DNA of 22,767 nucleotides from a virus: the IMG/VR virus record IMGVR_UViG_3300046323_000103, positions 1-22,767 of that record; one strand, given 5' to 3'. Every line of letters starts with the position of its first letter. Position 1 is the first letter of the stretch. The notes below the pieces were generated by a model, which worked only from the letters and a program-made list of their open reading frames with translations, made no database searches and was not told the DNA's origin. This document shows, in pieces, positions 8,455 to 14,238 of the stretch. The position numbers and the translations under genes were made by a program.

Positions 8455-8793
8455 ATGAGTGTATCGATAAATGGTTCGGGTGATATTTTAACCCTTAGTT
8501 CGGCAACTTTTACAGCCTCGCCCCTGGGTTCTTCAGGTGGAGCGGGTTTAGTTGGGTTTACCCCAGCGAGTGGTCTTGATGCTACTACGGTTCAAGGCGC
8601 TATTGCGGAGGTTGCTACGAGTTTGTCATCCTCTATTGGTGGTGAGGACAAAGTGTTTTTCCAGAACGGGGCTACTGTTAGTACCAGTTACACGATACCT
8701 CCTGGGTATAACGCGGGTACGTTTGGTGACGTAACCATAGCCAACGGCGCGACCGTGACTATAACAAACGGGTCTAGCTGGACTTTGGTTTAA
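8455..8793 (+). CDS. Small tail fibre-like protein related to the preceding gene
   Basis: The product has 112 residues. After a short N-terminal strand region come GLVGFTPASGLDATTVQGAI and AEVATSL, an adaptor-like stretch similar in style to the linkers of the larger fibres downstream. The C-terminal half (DKVFFQNGATVSTSYTIPPG, then VTIANGATVTITNGSSWTLV) is a second version of the terminal module seen in the 8241 gene. AAGGGA at 8443-8448 is a good Shine-Dalgarno and overlaps the upstream stop codon. The gene looks like a minimal fibre: an attachment helix joined directly to a small beta tip. The function is inferred. Confidence 0.65.
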   Translation: MSVSINGSGDILTLSSATFTASPLGSSGGAGLVGFTPASGLDATTVQGAIAEVATSLSSSIGGEDKVFFQNGATVSTSYTIPPGYNAGTFGDVTIANGATVTITNGSSWTLV

Positions 8794-8808
8794 TTAGGGA
8801 TAAAGAAT

Positions 8809-10461
8809 ATGAGTACACTAAATGCACTGAACATAAGGGTTGGTCAATCTTCAACGCCCGCAAATAATATTACTGTCAATACGGATACTTCGGGTGATTT
8901 GGTCTTTAATAAAGGCGCTCCTGGTGCACTGACTGAGATTACCAGAATTAAGAATAACGGTGAGTTGGCGTACACCCCCGCTGGCACTGGTGCGGTTGCT
9001 ACTACGGTACAAAGTAAGCTGCGCGAGAGTGTGAGTGTTAAAGACTTTGGTGCGGTTGGGGATGGAAGTACCGATGATAGCGCAGCGATACAGGCCGCAA
9101 TTGATGCGTGTGTTTATACAGAAAGCAAACCATACAACTCGACTGTATATCTGCCTTCCGGGGTTTATAGGCTGAATAGTGGAATATTGTTAAAAAATGC
9201 AATTTCTTTGTGTGGTTCTGGTATCAGCAACACTATCATCAATGTTTATGACATTACGAACCCAGCAGTATCTTTGGAATCGTATTCAAATATAGATGGA
9301 ATCACATTCAAATACCCAAATCAAGTAATATCTGGGACGCCAATACAGTACCCACCTTGCATTTCACAAGCTGCTACGGGTGGGGGCGCAGACTATACAA
9401 AAATTTCAAATATCCGTTTTATGAGTACGTATATCGGAATCTCTTTGGGTGTAACAGGGGTTGGCGCGGGAAAAGTAACAATAGAAAACATTGACGGGTT
9501 TCCGTATAAAACAGGTATCGAGATTGACCGCTCTTACGACAATGTAAGAATCAACAACGTGCACTTTAATCCGAGTACACAGCCGTTTGGGGACGATCTA
9601 AAGAATTGGGTTTTCAATAACGGAACAGCGTTTTTACTGAAACGCGCAGATTCCCCTCAATTGAGCAACATCCTTGCATATGGCTACATGAATGGTTTAA
9701 GACTAACCAATAGCCCTATTGGAGGTGGTTCTGCCAATATGGTACAGACAACAAACTTTATTTTTGATATTTGTAAATCACCCATTGTTGTTGATGCCTG
9801 TCAAGATGGAGTTTACTTTTCAAATGGAATATGTACCAGCACAAACAACTACCTTTCATTAGGTAGTAATGGAGGTCCCTGTGGCATCGGTGGTGGAGTT
9901 GGAGATAATATTTATGTTAATTTCTCTAATGTTTCATTTAGGCATTTTTACACAGCGGCTGTAATTGCAACTGCGAATGTTTACTTTAGCAACTGTGAAT
10001 TTGACGATTTCAATTACTTAAACACTGGTGGGTTCTACGATGCAATTAACATAAATGCACATAATATTTCTGTAAATGCTTCAAATTGCAGGTTTAACAT
10101 GGAAGGTAGGTCCGGTTCTAGAGGCATTGTCAGCAACACTGGGATCACTGGCGTTAAGGTTTTTTTATCTGGCTGTGAGTTCAACGGTGCCCATGTCGAT
10201 GTACAGGATGTTTATCTTTTCGATGACACCTGTAAGTTACATGCTGCGTCTTGCTTAATGCCAAAGGGGTTTTATTGGAACGGTATATATGGTCGCCTTG
10301 TTGGTGGAAACCAATTTGGAACGTTTGCAATTCCAAATGGGGGCACTTGGGATAGGGGTGCTAGATTTTTGAATAGTTATCCCGCCGTTGGTGAGCCCAA
10401 AGGCTGGATATGCACAGTTAGCGGAACTCCCGGCACTTGGGTAAGCGAAGGCAACTTGTAA
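8809..10461 (+). CDS. Tail fibre/tailspike 1, pectate-lyase-like beta-helix
   Basis: The product has 550 residues. Residues 1-60 are an N-terminal attachment region nearly shared with fibre 3 (STLN, IGQ/VGQ, TPANNIT, GALTEI). Then GTGAVATTVQSKLRESVSVK leads into DFGAVGDG (79-86) and the DDSAAIQAAIDA signature of the pectate-lyase-3 right-handed beta-helix superfamily. This is followed by YLPSGVYRL and many short turns typical of a beta-helix. The end, GGTWDRGARFLNSYP, GEPKGWICTVSGTPGTWVSE, is a common tailspike C-terminal module. AGGGA at 8796-8800 is the ribosome site. The middle is AT-rich (20 of 60 G+C at 9181-9240, and again at 9241-9300), unlike the adaptor and neighbours, as expected for a swapped receptor-binding domain. 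Enzymatic activity on polysaccharide is possible but not shown. Confidence 0.85.
   Translation: MSTLNALNIRVGQSSTPANNITVNTDTSGDLVFNKGAPGALTEITRIKNNGELAYTPAGTGAVATTVQSKLRESVSVKDFGAVGDGSTDDSAAIQAAIDACVYTESKPYNSTVYLPSGVYRLNSGILLKNAISLCGSGISNTIINVYDITNPAVSLESYSNIDGITFKYPNQVISGTPIQYPPCISQAATGGGADYTKISNIRFMSTYIGISLGVTGVGAGKVTIENIDGFPYKTGIEIDRSYDNVRINNVHFNPSTQPFGDDLKNWVFNNGTAFLLKRADSPQLSNILAYGYMNGLRLTNSPIGGGSANMVQTTNFIFDICKSPIVVDACQDGVYFSNGICTSTNNYLSLGSNGGPCGIGGGVGDNIYVNFSNVSFRHFYTAAVIATANVYFSNCEFDDFNYLNTGGFYDAININAHNISVNASNCRFNMEGRSGSRGIVSNTGITGVKVFLSGCEFNGAHVDVQDVYLFDDTCKLHAASCLMPKGFYWNGIYGRLVGGNQFGTFAIPNGGTWDRGARFLNSYPAVGEPKGWICTVSGTPGTWVSEGNL
8989..9006 (+). repeat. 18-bp core of the fibre adaptor, copy 1
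   Basis: GGTGCGGTTGCTACTACG is identical at 8989-9006, 10780-10797 and 12554-12571. Conservation extends, with mismatches, about 60 bp further and encodes KLRESVSV(K/L)DFG. Identity at the DNA level makes it a likely homology block for recombination between the fibre genes. Confidence 0.85.
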
Positions 10462-10553
10462 TGACCACCAACAAAAAAACCACCTACACCCTATTAGCAA
10501 CCTCGCTAATCATATTCTGGTCAACCATTGTAGTAGTCCTATGCAAACTTTAA
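10461..10553 (+). CDS. 30-residue single-span membrane microprotein, copy A
   Basis: The ATG overlaps the stop codon of fibre 1 by one base (TAATG). The product starts MTTNKKTTYTLLATS and continues with a hydrophobic stretch LIIFWSTIVVVLCKL, so it is a positively charged N-terminus followed by one membrane helix. A 28-residue relative with the same design is at 13819-13905, also right after a fibre gene. The two copies differ at several codons but keep the protein pattern, which supports real translation. It overlaps the start of the next (truncated) gene by 13 nt, exactly as in the other copy. The function is unknown; a role in lysis or at the membrane is conceivable. Confidence 0.6.
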   Translation: MTTNKKTTYTLLATSLIIFWSTIVVVLCKL

Positions 10554-10603
10554 TCCAACTCCTGAAATCTCGCACCATCATCTTCACAGCTAAAGGAATA
10601 TAA
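10541..10603 (+). pseudogene. Truncated copy A of the 64-residue membrane protein gene
   Basis: The reading frame begins MQTLIQLLKSRTIIF, matching the first 15 residues of the intact gene at 12116 (MQTLVQLLKSRTIVF). It then ends after TAKGI at a stop formed in the leader of fibre 2. The coding sequence appears to have been deleted from this point to just before the ribosome site of fibre 2. The short peptide may still be made, but the two membrane helices are gone. Confidence 0.7.
10591..10602 (+). promoter_or_regulatory. Ribosome-binding leader shared by fibres 2 and 3
   Basis: TAAAGGAATATA precedes the ATG of fibre 2 (10609) and recurs unchanged at 12341-12352 before fibre 3 (12359). AAAGGA is the Shine-Dalgarno. 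The identical block marks the right-hand edge of the fibre cassette. Confidence 0.65.
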
Positions 10604-10608
10604 TTACT

Positions 10609-12105
10609 ATGGCATTAAACTTAAAATCACCGGGTGGCGCAGGAATAATCGTAAACCCAGCCCCTACCGCAGTAGATACAACACTTATTTTACCCGCTGT
10701 AAATGGAACTGTTGCGGTTGAAGAAGAATTTTCTGCTTCAGGCGGTTCAGGGTTGGTAGGGTATTTGCCGAGCGGCACTGGTGCGGTTGCTACTACGGTG
10801 CAGGGTAAGCTGAGGGAGAGTGTTAGCGTTAAGGATTTTGGCGCGGTTGGTGATGGTGTCGCAGATGACACCGCAGCAATAACGGCGGCGATTGATGCTG
10901 TGTTCAACGCTGGCGGGGGGACGGTTTATCTGCCCCCCGGAACCTATCTGGTTTCAAGCATAGTCAAAAACTGGACGGGCGCTGTAACCGTAAACATTCG
11001 TGGAGCAGGGAAGCGCGTAACAAAGTTAAAAAAGAAAACCGGAACGTTGTCACCTGTACTCGATTTTTCTGCTGATCTTTCCGTGTTGGATGTTTACTGC
11101 GAGTTCTCCGACTTTCGGATTGAAGGCAACGCCAAGACAAACAACGGCATTAGAGCAACACGGCTGGCCCGCTGGGTAATGCGGAATCTTCTTATTGAGT
11201 CGTGCGATGTTGGGCTTGATAACTTTGGCTCTCTGGTGTTTTCAGCTTACGACTGCACCATTCAATCAAACTTAATTGGATACCGCTGTGTAAAGTCCGG
11301 GACTATCCGTGCAAACCTAGTTCAATTCTTTGGTGGCCAGATTGGCGCAAATACGCTTTTTGGCATGGATATAGGCGATGCTGCTGGGGTTCACCTTTAT
11401 GGCACTGATCTCAGCGCAAACGGCACCGCAGCAAACACCGCAACGGGCGCAATCATGCTTCGCGCATCAATGGATGATGAAACAGGTTACTCATCATGCA
11501 CACTGAATAACGTGTGGTTTGAGGCCAACTACGGTATTACGCTGCAAACGGAAGCGGTAACTGGGTTGATGTTGACGTTGAAAGACGTTTTCATATCAAG
11601 CCCAGAGTCTGGCCGCGCTGCAACCATTGGGGCTATTTTCTCAAGTGAGATTACAAACACCATAGCTGGCGGTACAGGCGACACGATAACTATTGCAGCC
11701 GCTAGAAGCGTTGTAATGGGCGGAGTCATTCACACCCTCACCGATACCAGTACCCGATACAGGCATATCAATGTGGGGACTGGCGCAGACAATGTTGACG
11801 ACACATTCAAAGGCAGCATAAAGCGCCACAAGCTGGGGACGGTGGACTACCTATTTGGTCAATCCTCTCAGATCACGGGCGGTAGCGCAGACGACGTTGA
11901 GCATTACCTCTACGGGTCTGGGGAACAGAAATTTAGTGTGGGCGGGGTGAATGCGCTCCGCATTGGTGGCGGGACATTAGGTTTCTACAACGCAACCCCG
12001 GTAAACAAACAGACGGTAACTGGGGCAAAAGGAGGAAATGCAGCACTAGCAAGTCTACTGACTGCGCTGGCAAATGCAGGACTAATCACGGACAGCTCGG
12101 CTTGA
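10609..12105 (+). CDS. Tail fibre/tailspike 2, pectate-lyase-like beta-helix
   Basis: The product has 498 residues. Its first 50 residues (MALNLKSPGGAGIIVNPAPT and a TLILPAVNGTV strand) differ from fibres 1 and 3 and resemble another common phage fibre N-terminus. From residue 55 it carries the shared adaptor GTGAVATTVQGKLRESVSVK and DFGAVGDG (76-83), then DDTAAITAAIDA and GGGTVYLPPGTYL, the pectate-lyase-3 signature. A beta-helix body follows, then a C-terminal module ending GFYNATPVNKQTVTGAKGG with NAALASLLTALANAGLITDS, a very widespread fibre ending in phages. Body composition is GC-richer than in fibre 1 (34 of 60 at 11161-11220), which points to a different donor. The ribosome site is AAAGGA at 10592-10597. 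Confidence 0.85.
   Translation: MALNLKSPGGAGIIVNPAPTAVDTTLILPAVNGTVAVEEEFSASGGSGLVGYLPSGTGAVATTVQGKLRESVSVKDFGAVGDGVADDTAAITAAIDAVFNAGGGTVYLPPGTYLVSSIVKNWTGAVTVNIRGAGKRVTKLKKKTGTLSPVLDFSADLSVLDVYCEFSDFRIEGNAKTNNGIRATRLARWVMRNLLIESCDVGLDNFGSLVFSAYDCTIQSNLIGYRCVKSGTIRANLVQFFGGQIGANTLFGMDIGDAAGVHLYGTDLSANGTAANTATGAIMLRASMDDETGYSSCTLNNVWFEANYGITLQTEAVTGLMLTLKDVFISSPESGRAATIGAIFSSEITNTIAGGTGDTITIAAARSVVMGGVIHTLTDTSTRYRHINVGTGADNVDDTFKGSIKRHKLGTVDYLFGQSSQITGGSADDVEHYLYGSGEQKFSVGGVNALRIGGGTLGFYNATPVNKQTVTGAKGGNAALASLLTALANAGLITDSSA
10780..10797 (+). repeat. 18-bp core of the fibre adaptor, copy 2
   Basis: The sequence is identical to 8989-9006 and 12554-12571. The flanking match to copy 1 is especially long: about 13 upstream bases and most of the next 60 agree. 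Confidence 0.85.
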
Positions 12106-12128
12106 TATTAGTCATATGCAAACTCTAG
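12106..12128 (+). pseudogene. 3' remnant of the membrane microprotein gene, copy B
   Basis: TAGTCATATGCAAACT (12109-12124) after fibre 2 is identical to the 3' end of the microprotein gene copy at 13819-13905. In frame it reads V-I-C-K-L-stop (stop at 12126-12128). The rest of the gene is missing, so only the tail that overlaps the next start codon remains. Confidence 0.6.
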
Positions 12129-12310
12129 TCCAACTCCTAAAATCACGCACTATCGTATTCGCAATCTTGCTGGCAATCTTGCCACTGTTTGCCCAGTACA
12201 TCGGTGTGTTTAACCTCACACCAATTCAGCAAATGATTGCCTTGCAAGTTATTGCAACTATCGTAGCCATCTTGCGTGTTATCACCACTCAACCTATCTC
12301 TGAAAAATAA
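12116..12310 (+). CDS. 64-residue two-helix membrane protein, intact copy B
   Basis: The protein starts MQTLVQLLKSRTIVF. Helix 1 (about 14-32, IVFAILLAILPLFAQYIGV) and helix 2 (about 39-55, IALQVIATIVAILRV) are separated by a short loop with NLTPIQQ. It ends ITTQPISEK. Small two-span proteins ending in (L)R(V/F)xTTxPxxEK are common in aquatic phages, often annotated as hypothetical or holin-like. This is the only complete copy in the window; 5' fragments of the same gene follow fibre 1 (10541) and fibre 3 (13893). The charge pattern (Lys/Arg before helix 1, Lys at the end) suits an inner-membrane protein. A lysis-related role is possible but unproven. Confidence 0.7.
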   Translation: MQTLVQLLKSRTIVFAILLAILPLFAQYIGVFNLTPIQQMIALQVIATIVAILRVITTQPISEK

Positions 12311-12324
12311 TAACACCCCTAATA

Positions 12325-12332
12325 GTTAAATA
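12325..12332 (+). promoter_or_regulatory. Late-promoter-like octamer GTTAAATA before fibre 3
   Basis: The octamer lies 26 nt before the ATG of fibre 3, in the short gap after the 64-residue membrane gene and upstream of the AAAGGA ribosome site. It is the same octamer as at 5302, 14203 and 22410. Confidence 0.6.
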
Positions 12333-12358
12333 ACAATAACTAAAGGAATATACAAAAT

Positions 12359-13816
12359 ATGAGTACATTAAACTCTTCAAACATACAAATCGGCCAGTCA
12401 ATAACGCCTGCAAATAATATCACTTTAAACACGGCGGTCAATGGTGACTTGGTTGTGAGTAAGGGTGCGCAAGGTGCGTTGACTGAGATTAGTCGTATTA
12501 GTAATTCGGGATTGATGGATTCTAGTAAGGTTGGATATTTTCCTGCGGGGGTGGGTGCGGTTGCTACTACGATGCAGAGTAAGTTGCGGGAGAGTGTTAG
12601 CGTGTTGGACTTTGGAGTAAATGCCATTCCCGGTACTACTGATATGACCCTCGCCTTCAATCTGGCACTTGAGGCATATAGCTTACATAAGACAGTACGA
12701 GTTCCTGCGGGTATATATCTGATAACGGGGACACTTAATCTTGGAATAAATAAAAAACTAATTGGGGATTCCTCAAACAGCACTGTTATCAAGTTTAATT
12801 CCACAGATTCCTACTGTATTACAGGCGATGCATACACCAAGATAGAAGGCATTACGGTGCAGAAGTTAAGCGCTGGGGTTGCTACTGGTATCGCAAGTTA
12901 TACACCTACAGACGCTAATGGCTTTAGAAACGGCAGTCTTAAAGACGTAGTGATTATTGACTTTAACGTAGGCATTGGAAGCACTCGCGGCATTGCTGCT
13001 GGGCTGATGTTCAACAATACCTATGAGAGCGTGAGCATTTATAACGCCACTACAGGCGTTCAAATGGGTGCAGGTTCTAACACCAACACTTTTATCAATT
13101 GCTCATTCTGGAATTGTGGCAACCCATTGCAGTTGAATAATGTTACTTCACAGATTTTCATTGGCTGTAACTTCGAGAACTCTACGAACTACGACTTTAC
13201 TGTAGATGCTGGGTATAACATAGTATTTAAGTCGTGTTACTTTGAGCCTGCTACTGGTGGGGTATTCAGCGACTCTACTGGAGCATTTACTGATTGCCAC
13301 AGCACTGATTTTAAGACACCAACTACTCAGTTTGTAACGTACAGCAGCAACTCGACTATCAGCATTAGAGATTTCACCGACTACAACTTAGGCAGCGCAG
13401 CTAGTTATGTTACTCAGTGGTATGCACGAAGCGGTGACGGTACTGGGTATGCCAGCAAAAGCAATCTGCGAGTTCGTGCGGGCACTGCAAAAGCTGATGA
13501 GATTACAACCCCTGTAACTCCTTATGGTCCATATACAGGCTCGGTGTCCTTAGCTAATACAGCAACACAAACAATCGTTGATATGGCTGGTGCACCAGTT
13601 GGTAGGTACGAAGTCTTTGCTGCAATCCCTGCATCTGGAAGTCCAGTTAACTATGCAGCCTTTGCTACGGTGATGTGGGACACATCTTCTGCGCGGATTG
13701 TTGCAAATAACGGCGGTGCAGTAACCATTTCTTTGTCGGGAACAGCCGTAATTGTTACTAACGGGACGGGTTCCACATTTACGTTCAACTACGGATACTT
13801 ACGCATTGGTGCGTGA
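12359..13816 (+). CDS. Tail fibre/tailspike 3, beta-helix type
   Basis: The product has 485 residues. The N-terminus is clearly paralogous to fibre 1 over about 60 residues (STLN, NIQIGQ, TPANNIT, GALTEISRI). The adaptor GVGAVATTMQSKLRESVSVL and DFG follows, but the GAVGDG signature is altered to VNAIPGTTD. VRVPAGIYLITGTLNLG and later NCSFWNCGN, GCNFENSTNYDF and KSCYFEPATGG have the rhythm of a right-handed beta-helix. The last ~100 residues (GSVSLANTATQTIVDMAG onward) change to a compact beta-sandwich-like domain, possibly for trimerisation or receptor contact. The gene has its own late-promoter-like site and an AAAGGA ribosome site. Catalytic residues cannot be assigned. The fibre identity is secure; the receptor is unknown. 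Confidence 0.8.
   Translation: MSTLNSSNIQIGQSITPANNITLNTAVNGDLVVSKGAQGALTEISRISNSGLMDSSKVGYFPAGVGAVATTMQSKLRESVSVLDFGVNAIPGTTDMTLAFNLALEAYSLHKTVRVPAGIYLITGTLNLGINKKLIGDSSNSTVIKFNSTDSYCITGDAYTKIEGITVQKLSAGVATGIASYTPTDANGFRNGSLKDVVIIDFNVGIGSTRGIAAGLMFNNTYESVSIYNATTGVQMGAGSNTNTFINCSFWNCGNPLQLNNVTSQIFIGCNFENSTNYDFTVDAGYNIVFKSCYFEPATGGVFSDSTGAFTDCHSTDFKTPTTQFVTYSSNSTISIRDFTDYNLGSAASYVTQWYARSGDGTGYASKSNLRVRAGTAKADEITTPVTPYGPYTGSVSLANTATQTIVDMAGAPVGRYEVFAAIPASGSPVNYAAFATVMWDTSSARIVANNGGAVTISLSGTAVIVTNGTGSTFTFNYGYLRIGA
12554..12571 (+). repeat. 18-bp core of the fibre adaptor, copy 3
   Basis: The sequence is identical to 8989-9006 and 10780-10797. The downstream match is shorter here because the sequence diverges after the DFG codons. 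Confidence 0.85.
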
Positions 13817-13818
13817 CT

Positions 13819-13905
13819 ATGACCAACAAAACCACTTACACCCTATTAGCAACATCGCTAATAATTTTCTGGTCAACCATTGGAATAGTCATATGCAAAC
13901 TGTAA
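13819..13905 (+). CDS. 28-residue single-span membrane microprotein, copy C
   Basis: The gene starts two bases after the stop codon of fibre 3. The product begins MTNKTTYTLLATSLIIFWST and ends IGIVICKL. Compared with copy A (10461) it lacks two residues near the N-terminus and differs by a few conservative changes in the hydrophobic helix (IVVVL to IGIVI), with additional synonymous differences. Its last 13 bases overlap the ATG of the truncated membrane gene, as in copy A. Preservation of the frame, the helix and the overlap argues that the pair is a functional unit and not chance. Confidence 0.6.
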   Translation: MTNKTTYTLLATSLIIFWSTIGIVICKL

Positions 13906-13940
13906 TCCAACTCCTTAAATCCCGCGAATGTACCCACTAA
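13893..13940 (+). pseudogene. Truncated copy C of the 64-residue membrane protein gene
   Basis: The frame begins MQTVIQLLKSR like the intact gene at 12116, then departs after the CGC arginine codon into ECTH and a stop. Homology is lost at almost the same codon as in copy A. The membrane helices are absent. Its last 13 bases overlap the ATG of the following reading frame. Confidence 0.65.
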
Positions 13941-14146
13941 CCTTCTACGTCAAATCACTCCCACCTGATGTTGGTGGCCGCGCCAATGGTCCAGTTATTC
14001 GTATAATGGAAAAGTACCGCCACGACAAAGGCATCTACCGCCACGAACTTATGAACTTAAACCAAACAACAACAATCCAAAATTTCATCAGCTTAATATC
14101 TAAACTAAAAACGATAAAATACAAACCGTTTACGATGATGACGTAA
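13928..14146 (+). CDS. Hypothetical 72-residue protein, possible truncated peptidase-like gene
   Basis: The frame reads MYPLTFYVKSLPPDVGGRAN, then GPVIRIMEKYRHDKGIYRHE and LMN, and ends in a lysine/threonine-rich tail. The first ~46 residues look like the start of small phage proteins in which such a sequence leads to an HExxH zinc-binding motif (typically HELxHVKQ). Here the motif is HELMN, with Asn in place of the second His, and what follows (LNQTTTIQNFISLISKLKTI) is AT-rich and unlike a protein core. I infer a gene fragment or a decayed copy. It overlaps the preceding gene remnant by 13 nt. The resemblance is from memory and is not verified. Confidence 0.4.
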   Translation: MYPLTFYVKSLPPDVGGRANGPVIRIMEKYRHDKGIYRHELMNLNQTTTIQNFISLISKLKTIKYKPFTMMT

Positions 14147-14183
14147 ATTAGAAATATTTTGATGAACAAACAAACCGATACAA

Positions 14184-14191
14184 GATAAATA
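14184..14191 (+). promoter_or_regulatory. Late-promoter-like octamer GATAAATA
   Basis: GATAAATA lies 11 nt upstream of the GTTAAATA site at 14203, in the AT-rich gap 14147-14238 before the tail fibre gene at 14239. It shares seven of eight bases with T4 TATAAATA, so the two sites may act as tandem late promoters or only one may be used. The rest of this gap shows no gene. Confidence 0.45.
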
Positions 14192-14202
14192 ATTTGTTGT
14201 AC

Positions 14203-14210
14203 GTTAAATA
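14203..14210 (+). promoter_or_regulatory. Late-promoter-like octamer GTTAAATA before the 14239 fibre gene
   Basis: The octamer sits 28 nt before the ATG at 14239, the same spacing as the site at 22410. It is in the AT-rich intergenic stretch and on the coding strand. Confidence 0.6.
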
Positions 14211-14238
14211 AGTACAAATAGATTATCGAAAGAACTGC

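Noticed and set aside
10915-10938. G6 and C6 tracts with a 12-base loop in fibre 2, a possible hairpin or slippage site for phase variation
   Set aside because: They encode the conserved GGGTVYLPPGTY motif of the pectate-lyase family, so the pairing is best explained by codon choice.
12340-12804. 154-codon minus-strand frame over the start of fibre 3
   Set aside because: Antisense shadow of the fibre gene; no ribosome site, and everything else is on the plus strand.
8809-13816. Diversity-generating retroelement acting on the fibres
   Set aside because: No reverse transcriptase gene and no template/variable repeat pair seen; fibre variation looks like module exchange.
14035-14217. 60-codon minus-strand frame in the AT-rich gap
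   Set aside because: Hydrophobic only because the DNA is AT-rich; it runs across late-promoter-like sites and has no support.
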